A DNA stretch of 64,000 nucleotides from Paludibaculum sp. (GTDB lineage Bacteria > Acidobacteriota > Terriglobia > Bryobacterales > Bryobacteraceae), in assembly GCA_029973955.1 (NCBI GenBank), contig JARKQJ010000139.1, forward strand, positions 1-64,000. Direction: 5' to 3'. Numbering within the stretch: the stretch's first letter is position 1; every line of letters begins with the position of its first letter. Below the pieces are notes generated by a model, which saw only the letters and a list, made by a program, of their open reading frames with translations, ran no database searches and had not been told where the DNA came from. The translations under genes and the position numbers were made by a program. This document shows, piece after piece, positions 7,844 to 16,917 of this stretch.

Positions 7844-8056
7844 ATGACGACTCCAACCTCCCCCAAGGTCTCGATTCGGCTGTTCACCATCAAGGAAGCC
7901 GCTGAGGTCCTGAAGATTCCAGCCAGTTGGCTCTACGAGCGAACCAGGCGCAACGCCGTCCCCTGTCATCGGCTCGGCAAGTACCTCCGGTTCACGGAGG
8001 ACGACTTGGCGAAGATCATCGCCCCACAGGACGTAGCGCCACAATCCCAGCAGTGA
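7844..8056 (+). CDS. excisionase-type helix-turn-helix protein
   Basis: A 70-residue protein of the MerR-like HTH_17/excisionase group: LFTIKEAAEVLKIPASWLYERTRR, then VPCHRLGKYLRFTEDDLAKII. It lies directly before the integrase gene, where recombination directionality factors usually sit. The ATG at 7844 is preceded by AAGGAAC and begins near the conserved domain. Confidence 0.8.
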   Translation: MTTPTSPKVSIRLFTIKEAAEVLKIPASWLYERTRRNAVPCHRLGKYLRFTEDDLAKIIAPQDVAPQSQQ

Positions 8057-8063
8057 GGTGCTT

Positions 8064-9266
8064 ATGGCGAGGCAAAGAGGCGCCATCGTGCGGCGTTACA
8101 ACCGCTACGCAATCAAGTACCGAACCCCGGAAGGGAAGCAGAAGTGGGAAAGCGGGTTTGAGACGAAGGCTCAAGCACAGAATCGACTCAACGAACTCCT
8201 CCGCGATATCACAAGGGGCGACTACATCGAGCCGAAGACGATGACCTTTGGCCAGTTCGCCGACGAATGGGTGGGGAGTCGAAGCAGCATTCGAGGCTCC
8301 ACGCTCTCCGCCTACGCTTCGCTGATCCGTCAGAGAATCAAACCCTTCTTCGAGAACATGCGGTTGACGGAGATCGGCTACGAACAAGTGCAACGCTTCG
8401 TCAACGAACTGAGCGTCGAAGTGTCGCCGAAGACAGTCCATAATGCGCTCATTCTTTTGCGGGTCATGCTAACTGGAAAGCGAGGCGGCAGCGCCATCAA
8501 GCGCGGACTTCTGCGATCGGATCCCACGAAGGGCGTAGAACTCCCGTCGCGTGCCCACCGCAAGCTTCAGCCGCTGTCAGTTGAGGCTGTCTGGAAGTTG
8601 ATTAACGCGGCGGAAGAGTTGGGCGAACCGTATAAGGCGCTGGTGTACCTTGACGCTCACACTGGTCTACGCCGTAACGAGATTCTGGCGCTGCACTTCA
8701 CCGATATCGACTGGAACACCCAAGAGGTAGTGGTTCAGAAGGCGGTTTCCAAACAGGTCGCCGACGATGAGGTGCGGAAGTGGCTCTGGACCATCGGTCC
8801 CCCGAAGTCCGCAAAGTCGGTGCGCCGCGTTGCGCTACCGGAAGAGGTCCTCGCGTATCTGAAAGTGCTGAGAGCATCGGCGGACAACCCTGATGGACTG
8901 TTGTTCCGCAGAGCGAGCGGGGCCATGATCGAACCGGACTACTTCGACGAATGGATCTTTGCGCCGGTCGTCAAGCGGTCAGGTCTGAAGAGCGTCCGAT
9001 TTCACGACCTCCGGCACTTCTTCGCGTCGATGCTGATCGCCCAGGGCGAGAGCGCGAAGTATGTTTGCGATCAGATGGGCCACTCCAGCATTCAGGTCAC
9101 ATTCGATACGTACGGCCACCTGTTCCCGCAGTCGCGGCTCGAAGCCGCGGCCAAATTGCAGGCCGCGATGAACCAAGGTAAAAATAAAGCGAATGGTAGC
9201 GGTTTGGTAGCGGTCCGCAACATTTCGGGGAAGAAACGTTTGAAGCGAAAAGCCGAAGGCGACTGA
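8064..9266 (+). CDS. site-specific tyrosine recombinase (integrase)
   Basis: A 400-residue phage/ICE-type integrase with an N-terminal arm-binding segment, a SAM-like core-binding domain (about 60-150) and a C-terminal catalytic domain. The catalytic set looks complete: R203 (TGLRRNE), K248 (GPPKSAKS), H314 and R317 (FHDLRHFF), H340 (GHSSIQ) and Y350 (FDTYGH). I prefer ATG 8064 because GAGG at 8055-8058 is well placed for it; GTG 8058 is possible. Its 3' end lies 40 bp from the 3' end of a tRNA gene, the expected attachment site. Confidence 0.9.
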   Translation: MARQRGAIVRRYNRYAIKYRTPEGKQKWESGFETKAQAQNRLNELLRDITRGDYIEPKTMTFGQFADEWVGSRSSIRGSTLSAYASLIRQRIKPFFENMRLTEIGYEQVQRFVNELSVEVSPKTVHNALILLRVMLTGKRGGSAIKRGLLRSDPTKGVELPSRAHRKLQPLSVEAVWKLINAAEELGEPYKALVYLDAHTGLRRNEILALHFTDIDWNTQEVVVQKAVSKQVADDEVRKWLWTIGPPKSAKSVRRVALPEEVLAYLKVLRASADNPDGLLFRRASGAMIEPDYFDEWIFAPVVKRSGLKSVRFHDLRHFFASMLIAQGESAKYVCDQMGHSSIQVTFDTYGHLFPQSRLEAAAKLQAAMNQGKNKANGSGLVAVRNISGKKRLKRKAEGD

Positions 9267-9305
9267 GAACTGCTTGAAGGGGAGGCGCTTACGGGCAGAG
9301 GGTCT

Positions 9306-9382
<77 letters not shown>

Positions 9383-9432
9383 CTCTTATGGTAGCAATGC
9401 GGGGTGGCATCGGCAACACTTCGGTGAAAGAT

Positions 9433-10863
9433 TCATTGCGAAATGCGGAGGGGGCCGAAGATGGGCGCGGGCATGTTGGCGGCGTCGCGGAGGTTCACGT
9501 AGGGGTCGCGGCCGTAGCCGTGCTGGATGGCGGCGCCTTCAGGGAGTTTTCCACCGAAGAGCAGCTCGACCACATTCGGGTTGGTGGCGGAGACGCGCTG
9601 GCGGAAGATGAGGGGCTGGGGGGCGCCGCTGGCGTCGACCACCACGAAGCCGGTGAGGCGTCCATCGTGCGTGAGCTTGCCGTTGACGGAGGTGAACTCC
9701 ACCTCGATGACGCTGCCCTTGAGGCGGGCGGCGACGGGGCGGGGGCCGCGCTGGAGTTCGTTGAGGGCGAGGTTGGCGAGGCGGCGGCCAAGGAGCTGGT
9801 TGTAGTCGGTGCCGACGTGGATGCCGTCGTCGAGATCACAGTCAGCGCAGCCGGTCATCCAGAGGTTGGGGAGCTGGGTTTCGGCGTGGAGCTGGGCGTT
9901 CTGGACGAAGTTCCAGGGAGCGAGGCCGGTGTTGGCGACATGACGGCCGATCTGGACGTAGTAGAAGGGGAGATCGGGCTGGTTGAAGTCCTTGCGGACG
10001 GCCTTGATGAGGTCGAGGAACTTCTGCTCGAAGACGGGGGAGGCTTTGTCGGAGGCGTCGGATTCGCCCTGATACCACAGCAGGCCCTTGACCTTGCCGC
10101 CGGCGAGGACGTGGCGGCGAACCATGCCGCCGTAGAGAGAGTCGCCCGCCTTGTCCTTGAGATCGGGCGACCACTGATCCATGGAAGTGCCGCCGTGAGC
10201 GCATGGGATAAGGCCGACCGGCACTCCGGTACGGCGTACCATTTCCAGGGCGAAGGGGACGCCAAGGCCGGCGCCTTTCTTGCGATTGGCGATCCACTTA
10301 GCCAGTTCCTCGCCCTGCATGCGGACGAGTTCGCCTTCCTTGTTCCTGCGCCAGTGGACGCGGTCCGTGGAGTCCACGAGGCGGTGGAGGGGATCTTCGG
10401 CAGCCACCCAGACGTCGGTCATGTCGAGCGAGTTGACCTTGGCGCTGGGGAGCGGGGTGTTTTCGAGGTTGCCGACGCCCTCCATATTGGACTGGCCGGC
10501 GAGGATCCAGAGGTCACCGATGAGGATATTGGAAACCGTGGCAACGGCAGCGCCTCCGGCGACGCGGAATTCGAGGCGGTAGGGGCCGCCGGTGGGGACA
10601 TTGACGAGATCGGCGGAGAAGGACGAGGCAGTGGCTTTGCCGGCCGCCTTCCAATCGAAGCCGGGGAGCGTCATGCCAGCAGAGACGACGCGGGCTTCGA
10701 CAACCTTGCCGGCGGCGCCGGAGGCGGAGCCTTCAATGTGGAGAGTAGCGTTGTTGCCGGGGCCGCGTTGGAAGACCTGGTAGTCGGCGGCGCCACGCTG
10801 AACCTGCAGGGATTGGGCGAGCAGGGGGAGAGCGAGGCAAGCTAGGACGGGAATGATGCGCAT
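9433..10863 (-). CDS. secreted SGNH esterase, sialate O-acetylesterase type
   Basis: A 476-residue protein with a signal peptide (about 1-16, ending LLAQ). It has the SGNH features of the DUF303/SASA acetylesterase family: S125 in LAGQSNMEG, WYQGES at 263-268, and the D346/H349 pair in DDGIHVG. It likely removes acetyl groups from sugars outside the cytoplasm. GAGGAA precedes the start. Neighbouring exported oxidoreductases and a second esterase suggest a role in degrading acetylated polysaccharide. Confidence 0.85.
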   Translation of the reverse strand: MRIIPVLACLALPLLAQSLQVQRGAADYQVFQRGPGNNATLHIEGSASGAAGKVVEARVVSAGMTLPGFDWKAAGKATASSFSADLVNVPTGGPYRLEFRVAGGAAVATVSNILIGDLWILAGQSNMEGVGNLENTPLPSAKVNSLDMTDVWVAAEDPLHRLVDSTDRVHWRRNKEGELVRMQGEELAKWIANRKKGAGLGVPFALEMVRRTGVPVGLIPCAHGGTSMDQWSPDLKDKAGDSLYGGMVRRHVLAGGKVKGLLWYQGESDASDKASPVFEQKFLDLIKAVRKDFNQPDLPFYYVQIGRHVANTGLAPWNFVQNAQLHAETQLPNLWMTGCADCDLDDGIHVGTDYNQLLGRRLANLALNELQRGPRPVAARLKGSVIEVEFTSVNGKLTHDGRLTGFVVVDASGAPQPLIFRQRVSATNPNVVELLFGGKLPEGAAIQHGYGRDPYVNLRDAANMPAPIFGPLRISQ

Positions 10864-11006
10864 GGGGTTCCTCAGCGCACGATTTTATCGTGAATGGGGT
10901 AAGCGAAGTTTGGCGCGCCCCCCGCTCGTCGGAGGAGGAGTTGGAGGCAAGCCGGGAGGCGCGCCGCTTGACTGGTTAGTGGGACGGCGGGAGAAATTCT
11001 CTCAGA

Positions 11007-11012
11007 TATAAT
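11007..11012 (+). promoter_or_regulatory. -10 box just before an ATG (possible leaderless transcript)
   Basis: TATAAT ends 6 bp before the ATG at 11019, so transcription would begin at or next to the start codon. There is no ribosome binding site and no convincing -35 at the usual spacing. Confidence 0.5.
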
Positions 11013-11018
11013 TCAGAA

Positions 11019-12233
11019 ATGCAGATCCGAAAGACGGGCCGGCGGGATTTCCTGCGGATGGCGGGCAGCGGGGCGGCGGGATGGACGGCGCTCTCCTATG
11101 GGCGCGTGATGGGTGCGAACGACCGCGTGAACCTGGGCCTGATCGGCAGCGGGGAGCGCGGACGGCACGTGCTGGGGCTGTTCCAGCAGACGTCACGGGT
11201 GAATGTGACGGCGGTGTGCGACGTCTATGCGGAGATGATCGACCGGGCGCAGAAGCAGGCGCCGGGGGCGAAGGGCTTCGGAGATCACCGCAAGCTATTG
11301 GAAGAGAAGCAGTTGGATGCGGTGCTGATCGGGACTCCGGACCACTGGCATGCGGTAACGGCGATGGACGCGCTGAACGCCGGCAAGGACGTTTATGTGG
11401 AGAAGCCGCTGACGCTGCGGATGGAGGAAGGTCCGGCGATTGTGAAGGCGGCGCGGGTGAACAACCGCATCTGCCAGGTGGGGCTGCAGCAGCGGAGCGG
11501 CGCGCACTACATCGAGGCCAAATCGAAGTATCTGGATTCGGGAGCGCTGGGCAAGATCACGCTGGTGCGCACGTGGTGGCACGGCAACAGCTATCACCTG
11601 CGGAAAGCGCCAGCGGCGCTGGCGCAAAGACCGACGAATCTGGACTGGGCACGGTTCCTGGGCCCGGTGAAGTGGCGGGACTGGGATCCGCAGCAGTTCT
11701 GGAACTGGCGGGCGTATCTGGACTTCGGCGGCGGGCAGGTAACGGATCTGATGACGCACTGGATCGACGTGGTGCACATGTTCATGAACAACGACGCGCC
11801 GACTTCAGGCGTGGCGGCGGGCGGCGTGTACTACTACAAAGACGGCCGGACGGCGCCGGACACGATCAATGTGCTGCTGGAATACGGCGGGTTATATACA
11901 GCCACGTTTGAGGCGACTCTGGCGCCGGGGATCAAGGGCGAAGGCATCGAGTTCTGCGGAACGAAGGGAAAGCTCTACATCGACCGCAGGCGATATGAGT
12001 ATCTTTCGGCGGAGAAGGGGGCCAAGCCGGTGGAGGTTCTGGGGCCGAACTATGACTTCACGCTGGACCACGTGAAGAATTTCCTGGATTGCTGCGTGTC
12101 GAGAAAGCTACCGAATTGCGACGTTTACACGGGGCACCGGTCCGCGATGGCGTCGCATCTCGGCAACATCAGCTATGTCGAGAAGCGGCGGTTGAACTTC
12201 GATCCGCAGCGGGAGGAGATTCTACCGCTGTAG
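11019..12233 (+). CDS. Tat-exported Gfo/Idh/MocA-family oxidoreductase (copy 1)
   Basis: A 404-residue protein with a twin-arginine signal (GRRDFLRMAG, residues 8-17). It is followed by a Rossmann NAD(P)-binding domain (LGLIGSGERGRH, VTAVCDVY, LIGTPDHWHAVTAMDAL) with the family's EKPL motif (VEKPLTL), and a C-terminal alpha/beta domain. Family members oxidise or reduce sugars and cyclitols; exported ones usually bind the cofactor before Tat transport. The closest relative here is the gene at 15711. The ATG at 11019 is needed to include the Tat motif. Confidence 0.88.
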   Translation: MQIRKTGRRDFLRMAGSGAAGWTALSYGRVMGANDRVNLGLIGSGERGRHVLGLFQQTSRVNVTAVCDVYAEMIDRAQKQAPGAKGFGDHRKLLEEKQLDAVLIGTPDHWHAVTAMDALNAGKDVYVEKPLTLRMEEGPAIVKAARVNNRICQVGLQQRSGAHYIEAKSKYLDSGALGKITLVRTWWHGNSYHLRKAPAALAQRPTNLDWARFLGPVKWRDWDPQQFWNWRAYLDFGGGQVTDLMTHWIDVVHMFMNNDAPTSGVAAGGVYYYKDGRTAPDTINVLLEYGGLYTATFEATLAPGIKGEGIEFCGTKGKLYIDRRRYEYLSAEKGAKPVEVLGPNYDFTLDHVKNFLDCCVSRKLPNCDVYTGHRSAMASHLGNISYVEKRRLNFDPQREEILPL

Positions 12234-12290
12234 AGAGCCTGGTAACCCCAGCAACGGGAGGCGCGTCCGAGGGTTAGAAGGATTGTAGGG

Positions 12291-13766
12291 ATGCGACTTC
12301 TGCTTTTTGCTCTGCTTCCGGCGCTCGCGGCGGCCGGCGACGACGATCCGGTAGTATTCAAGTCCGACGTGTCGCTGGTGCGAGTGGACGTTCGGGTGAC
12401 AGGGACGGATGGGCGGGCGATTCCGCATATGGCGGCGAAGGACTTCGTGCTGCGCGACAACGGGCAGGTGCAGGAGATCAAGAACTTCGCCAGCGAAGAG
12501 ATGCCGCTGGACGTGCTGTTTCTGATCGACGTAAGCGGGTCGATGCAGTCGCACGTGGAGCGGCTGGCAAACGCGTCGAAAGCGGCGCTGAACACGCTGG
12601 CGGCCAACGACCGGGTGGGGGTGATGGTCTTTGACCGGCGGACCCGGGTGAGGGTGGCGTTGACGAACAACCTGGAATCCGTGGAGCGGGACCTGCGGGG
12701 GATCATCCGGAGTGAAGGGTTCAACGGCGGCACCGACATCACGCGGGCTATGTACGATGCGGCGAAGTACATGGGCCAAAACGGAAGGAAAGACGCGCGG
12801 CGGGCGATTGTGATTCTGACCGACGACGAGACGGAACTGGACCGGGATGACCTGGGCGTGGAGCAGGCGCTGAAGAAGGCGGACACGGTGATGAGTGCGC
12901 TGATTGCTCCGGACGCGATGATGATGCGGAGCGGGTATCCCGGTGGTGGGTATCCGGGCGGAGGTCATCCGGGCGGAGGATATCCGGGCGGCGGGCGGCG
13001 GTATCCGTCGCGGGGCGGTTGGGGTGGGATCATCATCCCGCAGATTCCGGTTCCGGGGGGTGGCGGTGGCTATCCGGGCGGCGGATCCGGGCGCGGCGGA
13101 GGTGGCTATCCGGGCGGGCCGATGGGCGGCCGGCGGACGCAATCGGCGGGAACGGCGGAGATTGCGCGGGCTTCGGGCGGCGACTCGCTGCCGGTAGACC
13201 GCGCTTCAGCGCTACAGGACACGCTGGATGCGCTGCGCCAACGGTATTCGCTGTACTTCTCGGTGCCCGCGGGCGCGCGGGCCGGACAGGTACGGCGGTT
13301 GAGCGTGGAACTGGCCTCGGCGACGGCGCGGCGGATTCCGGGCGCGCAGTTGGCGTTCCGGGACGACTACCAGGCGCCCTCGACGACGGCGGGGCCGGAA
13401 TCGCCGGAGACGGTAACGGTTTCGCAGACGACGGCGAATGCGCCGGTGCAGGGCGGCGGAGCGGCTGCGGATTCCTCGCAAGATGCGACGCCGGCGGTGC
13501 CGAAGATGAAGCGGCGAACGGGGGGAGAGACGTACGGCTCGCATGGGCCGAATCCGAACGTGGGTTGGGGCACGGCGACGCCAGAAGCGGCGGCGGCTCC
13601 GACTGCGGCACCGGCGGCGGCTCCCGTGCCAACTGCGGCTCCGGCGCCAAGTTCGAACGGAAGCGCGGGGACCAGCAGCAGCGGTTCGGGCGGCTGGCGG
13701 AAGGCGACTCCGGAGGACGAGGCGCAGCCAGCGCCAGCGAAGACTACCGAGAAAAAGAAGGAATAG
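12291..13766 (+). CDS. secreted VWFA-related protein, acidobacterial type
   Basis: A 491-residue protein with a signal peptide (about 1-15). The N-terminal segment VFKSDVSLVRVDVRVTG and the VWA domain match the VWFA-related family expanded in Acidobacteria. The metal-site motif is intact: D80, S82 and S84 in LIDVSGSM, Thr near 147 in GGTDIT, and Asp near 180 in LTDDETE. Residues 216-275 form a Gly/Tyr/Pro tract (YPGGG repeats) inserted inside the domain, and the C-terminal 130 residues are a low-complexity Ala/Pro/Ser tail. Possibly a surface adhesion or scaffold protein; the partner is unknown. Confidence 0.8.
   Translation: MRLLLFALLPALAAAGDDDPVVFKSDVSLVRVDVRVTGTDGRAIPHMAAKDFVLRDNGQVQEIKNFASEEMPLDVLFLIDVSGSMQSHVERLANASKAALNTLAANDRVGVMVFDRRTRVRVALTNNLESVERDLRGIIRSEGFNGGTDITRAMYDAAKYMGQNGRKDARRAIVILTDDETELDRDDLGVEQALKKADTVMSALIAPDAMMMRSGYPGGGYPGGGHPGGGYPGGGRRYPSRGGWGGIIIPQIPVPGGGGGYPGGGSGRGGGGYPGGPMGGRRTQSAGTAEIARASGGDSLPVDRASALQDTLDALRQRYSLYFSVPAGARAGQVRRLSVELASATARRIPGAQLAFRDDYQAPSTTAGPESPETVTVSQTTANAPVQGGGAAADSSQDATPAVPKMKRRTGGETYGSHGPNPNVGWGTATPEAAAAPTAAPAAAPVPTAAPAPSSNGSAGTSSSGSGGWRKATPEDEAQPAPAKTTEKKKE
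12936..13130 (+). repeat. YPGGG-coding repeat tract
   Basis: The codons for Tyr-Pro-Gly-Gly-Gly or close variants (HPGGG, YPGGP) recur many times, giving short imperfect DNA repeats of about 15 bp, prone to length change. Confidence 0.75.
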
Positions 13767-13791
13767 AAGGGCCAAACTGGCACGGAAAGCT

Positions 13792-13823
13792 GGAGCCTCG
13801 TCACGGGCTCCCGCTTCTGTTTT
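13792..13823 (+). terminator. Rho-independent terminator after the VWA gene
   Basis: GGAGCC at 13792-13797 pairs with GGCTCC at 13806-13811 around an 8-nt loop, followed by a T-rich stretch to 13823. It lies 25 bp after the VWA stop, between convergent genes. Confidence 0.55.
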
Positions 13824-13840
13824 GGGCCACCGCGGCGGGA

Positions 13841-15664
13841 CTAATTGGACAGGGTTTGGAGTCCTTTTTGGAGCCAGGGACCAAAGGCGGCGGGGACGGG
13901 CCAGTCTTCTGGGCGCTCGATGAGGAAGAAAGTGCCTTTGTTGTATTCGGTGGGGAGGGCTCTTGCTCCGGTTGGGGTGCGGGGGTCGGCCAGGAAGAGG
14001 GATTGAGGGGGTAGGATGGCGGCGAGGTCGGGGAGGTCAAAGTCCTGGAGGACGCCGGGGACCACGATTTCGGCGATGTTCTGGTGAAGCCGCCACTGGG
14101 TGATGGAGAACCAACTGGTGACGGTCTGCTCCAGGAGGACGCCTGGGATGTGGCCGTCGAGGGCGGCGGTGACGAGGGCGGGGACTCCGGCATTGCCGCG
14201 AGCCCAGAGGAGGATGCGGCTAGGATCGACCTCGGGATCGGCGCGGAGTTCGGCGAGGGCGGCTTCCAGTTCCGCGGCGCGCTGGCCGGTGAGGGTTTTG
14301 GAGTAGAGCCATTCGCGGGCGGCGGCCTGGTAGGCTCCGGCGTAGCCGCCGCGGCCGGCGGGGAAGGCGGGAGGATCGACGGCTTTGACGACGAAGCCGG
14401 CGGCGCGCAGGGCGTCGGCATCGGCTTTGGGGACGCCTGAGGTGAGGACGGCGGGGGCTTTGCCGGGAGGCGCCGTGCGGGCGGTTTTGGAGACTAAGGG
14501 GACATTGAGACGCTCCCGGACCAGGTCGCGGAGCTGATCGGCCGAGTTGACGGAGAGCGCTTTGCGCCTGGCATAGACTTGGGCGGCCAGGCCGCGGTTG
14601 AGGGAGAAGATGGTCTCGCTGCCGAAGGAGGTGGCGAGTTGGCCGGTAGGCGTGGCCCAGAGGAGAGATTCGGGCTCCGTTTGGAGAGGGGCCTCGCGGA
14701 CCTCCGCGCCGATGCCCTTAAAGTGAGCGTCGAGGAAACGGTAGGCGGCTTCGCGACGGGGTTGGGACCAGCCGTGGGTGTCGTCATATTCGAAGAAGGC
14801 GACGCGGCCGGGGGCGTCGATGGCGGCATAGTGGGCGCGGGCGGCCTCGAAGGTGGCGCGGGCGCCGTCGATGGGGAAGTAGTCACGGATGGCGGAAGTG
14901 ATGAGGAAGGGGCGGGGGGAGAAAGCTTTGATGTAGTCGACGAAGTCGAGGCCCTGGGCGAGGAAGCCGGGGAGGATCTGCTCAGCGTCCTGGGGGCCGG
15001 GGCCTTCGAGGAGTTCCTTCCAGCGGGTGATGTAGCAGGAGGAGACGGCGGCGGCGAGGCGGGGCTCGAAGGCGGCGAGCAGGGCGGCCTGGGTGCCGCC
15101 ACCGGAGTTGCCGGCGACGGCGATGCGCCTGGGGTCGACCTCTTTGCGCGTGGTGAGGTAATCGAAAGCCCGGATGCCGTCCCAGATGAAGTAGCGGGCG
15201 ATGGGTGCGCCGGTGAGCAGGCACTGGAGGCCGGCGTTGTTGTGTTCATTGACTCCAGGGGAGAGGCGGGAATGGCCGAGTTCGGGATCGAAGTACTCGA
15301 GGCGTTCGCCCTGGCCGGGGGGATCGTAAGCAAGGACGACATAGCCGCGTCGGGCGAGCGTGATCCAGGTGTGCTGATAGGTGGCGCTGGCTTTGCCGTT
15401 GCCGCTGTGGCCGGCGACACCGAGGACGGCGGGGAATGGGGGCTGGCCGGTGAGGGGCAGATAGAGATCCGCCGTGACGCGGAATTTGGGGAGCGAGTCG
15501 AAAACGACCTTTTCGACGCGGTAGCCGGGGCGATCGAACGCACCGGTGACACGCGCGTTCAGAGGGGCGCGGAGGTCGGGCAAGCCACCGATGAGGGAGA
15601 GGAGTTTGGCGTGGAGATCGTCGGGGGCCTGGAAGAAAGCGAGCAGGAGAAGGAATGCGGCCAT
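13841..15664 (-). CDS. secreted alpha/beta hydrolase, acetyl-xylan-esterase-like
   Basis: A 607-residue protein with a short hydrophobic N-terminal signal. The hydrolase domain (about 45-340) has HSGNGKAS (oxyanion region), the nucleophile S187 in AGNSGGG, an Asp in AIRDYFPIDG and a His in DDTHGWS. This arrangement is seen in acetyl-xylan-esterase-related dipeptidyl/peptide esterases of Acidobacteria and Planctomycetes. The C-terminal 250 residues form a second, incomplete hydrolase-like region without an obvious triad. Substrate is inferred to be an acylated sugar from the neighbours. Confidence 0.75.
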   Translation of the reverse strand: MAAFLLLLAFFQAPDDLHAKLLSLIGGLPDLRAPLNARVTGAFDRPGYRVEKVVFDSLPKFRVTADLYLPLTGQPPFPAVLGVAGHSGNGKASATYQHTWITLARRGYVVLAYDPPGQGERLEYFDPELGHSRLSPGVNEHNNAGLQCLLTGAPIARYFIWDGIRAFDYLTTRKEVDPRRIAVAGNSGGGTQAALLAAFEPRLAAAVSSCYITRWKELLEGPGPQDAEQILPGFLAQGLDFVDYIKAFSPRPFLITSAIRDYFPIDGARATFEAARAHYAAIDAPGRVAFFEYDDTHGWSQPRREAAYRFLDAHFKGIGAEVREAPLQTEPESLLWATPTGQLATSFGSETIFSLNRGLAAQVYARRKALSVNSADQLRDLVRERLNVPLVSKTARTAPPGKAPAVLTSGVPKADADALRAAGFVVKAVDPPAFPAGRGGYAGAYQAAAREWLYSKTLTGQRAAELEAALAELRADPEVDPSRILLWARGNAGVPALVTAALDGHIPGVLLEQTVTSWFSITQWRLHQNIAEIVVPGVLQDFDLPDLAAILPPQSLFLADPRTPTGARALPTEYNKGTFFLIERPEDWPVPAAFGPWLQKGLQTLSN

Positions 15665-15694
15665 CGTGCCCGGATTTTAACGCAACGCGCGGCC

Positions 15695-15703
15695 TGATAG
15701 AAT
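15695..15703 (+). promoter_or_regulatory. extended -10 box just before an ATG (possible leaderless transcript)
   Basis: TGATAGAAT (TGn plus TAGAAT at 15698-15703) ends 7 bp before the ATG at 15711, with no ribosome binding site between. The divergent esterase gene has its own A/T-rich -10-like element (TTAAAAT on the minus strand) in the same gap. Confidence 0.5.
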
Positions 15704-15710
15704 TTGGGCC

Positions 15711-16913
15711 ATGCCGAACCTCACCATGCACCGCAGAGATGTCATCCGGAGCGCCGCGCTGGCGATGACAGCGTCTTCGTATTCGAAGATCCTGGGCGCC
15801 AACGACAAAGTAAATCTGGCTTTGATCGGCTGCGGCGGGCGCGGACAGGGCGTGATGGGCACGTTCATCAAGACGACGCAGGTCAACGTGACGGCGGTGT
15901 GCGACGTCTTTGGAGACAGGCGGGACGAGGCCGCGACGAAGGCGCCGGGGGCGCGGACGTTCGGCGAGCACCAGAAGGTGCTGGAGCAGAAGGACGTGGA
16001 TGCGGTGCTGATCGCCACTCCGGACCACTGGCACTGCCCGATCGCGATCGACGCGCTCAACGCGGGCAAGGACGTCTATGTGGAGAAGCCACTGTCGCTG
16101 AAGATCGAAGAGGGGATGCAGGTGGTGAAGGCGGCGCGGGTGAACAACCGGGTGTGCCAGGTGGGCATGCAGCAGCGCAGCGGGGTGCACTACATCCAGG
16201 CGCGGGAAGAGTATTTCAAGACGAAGAAGCTGGGCAAGATCACGCTGGCGCGGACGTGGTGGCACGGCAATGGCGCGCACCTGATGAAGGCGCCGCCGAA
16301 GATGGCGACGAAGCCGTCGAACCTCGATTGGGCGCGGTTTCTGGGACCGGTGAAGTGGCGGGATTACGATCCGCAGCAGTATTGGAACTTCCGGGCTTAT
16401 CTGGATTTCGGCGGCGGGCAGATCACGGACCTGATGACGCACTGGATCGATGTGGTGCATATGTTCATGGAGCAGGACAACCCGGTGTCGGCGGTGGCGG
16501 CGGGCGGGGTGTACTGCTACAAGGACGGGCGAACGGCGCCGGACACGATCAACGTGCTGCTGGAATATCCGAACGAATGGACAGCGACGTTTGAGGCGAC
16601 GCTGGCTCCGGGATTGAGGGGCGCGGCGGTGGAGATCTGCGGGACGGAAGGAAGCCTGTACATCACGCGGTCGGAGTTCGTGTTCCGGACGGCGGAGCGG
16701 AAGCCGCAGGAGACGCGGGTGCAGAGCCCGCGGGACCAGACGATCGACCACGTGGAGAACTTCCTGGATTGCTGCCGGACGCGGAAGCTGCCGAATGGGG
16801 ACGTGTATATTGGGCACCGGTCGGCGGCGGCATCGCACCTCGGTAACATTTCCTACGTCCAGAAGCGGCGGCTGAAGTACGATCCGCTGCGGGAAGAGAT
16901 TCTGCCTCTCTAG
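15711..16913 (+). CDS. Tat-exported Gfo/Idh/MocA-family oxidoreductase (copy 2)
   Basis: A 400-residue protein strongly similar along its length to the 11019-12233 product; for example VNVTAVCDV, LIATPDHWHCPIAIDALNAG, VEKPLSLKIEEG and LDFGGGQITDLMTHWIDVVHMF recur. The N-terminal HRRDVIRSAALA is a Tat-type signal. Same fold and likely a related sugar substrate. The nitrilase-family gene follows after 4 bp, so the two form an operon. Confidence 0.88.
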   Translation: MPNLTMHRRDVIRSAALAMTASSYSKILGANDKVNLALIGCGGRGQGVMGTFIKTTQVNVTAVCDVFGDRRDEAATKAPGARTFGEHQKVLEQKDVDAVLIATPDHWHCPIAIDALNAGKDVYVEKPLSLKIEEGMQVVKAARVNNRVCQVGMQQRSGVHYIQAREEYFKTKKLGKITLARTWWHGNGAHLMKAPPKMATKPSNLDWARFLGPVKWRDYDPQQYWNFRAYLDFGGGQITDLMTHWIDVVHMFMEQDNPVSAVAAGGVYCYKDGRTAPDTINVLLEYPNEWTATFEATLAPGLRGAAVEICGTEGSLYITRSEFVFRTAERKPQETRVQSPRDQTIDHVENFLDCCRTRKLPNGDVYIGHRSAAASHLGNISYVQKRRLKYDPLREEILPL

Positions 16914-16917
16914 AACT

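Larger units (their letters stand above)
6126..9305. mobile_element. putative integrated element or its tRNA-proximal end
   Basis: Integrase, excisionase-type gene and two lineage-unusual DNA-binding paralogs are grouped next to the 3' end of a tRNA gene, the usual layout at one end of an integrative element. I looked by eye for a second copy of the tRNA 3' sequence to the left and found none, so the far boundary is unknown. The coordinates only bracket the genes I would attribute to the element. Confidence 0.5.

Noticed and set aside
14579..15697. A 372-codon open frame on the plus strand
   Set aside because: Antisense to the alpha/beta hydrolase with its intact nucleophile motif; no recognisable protein features.
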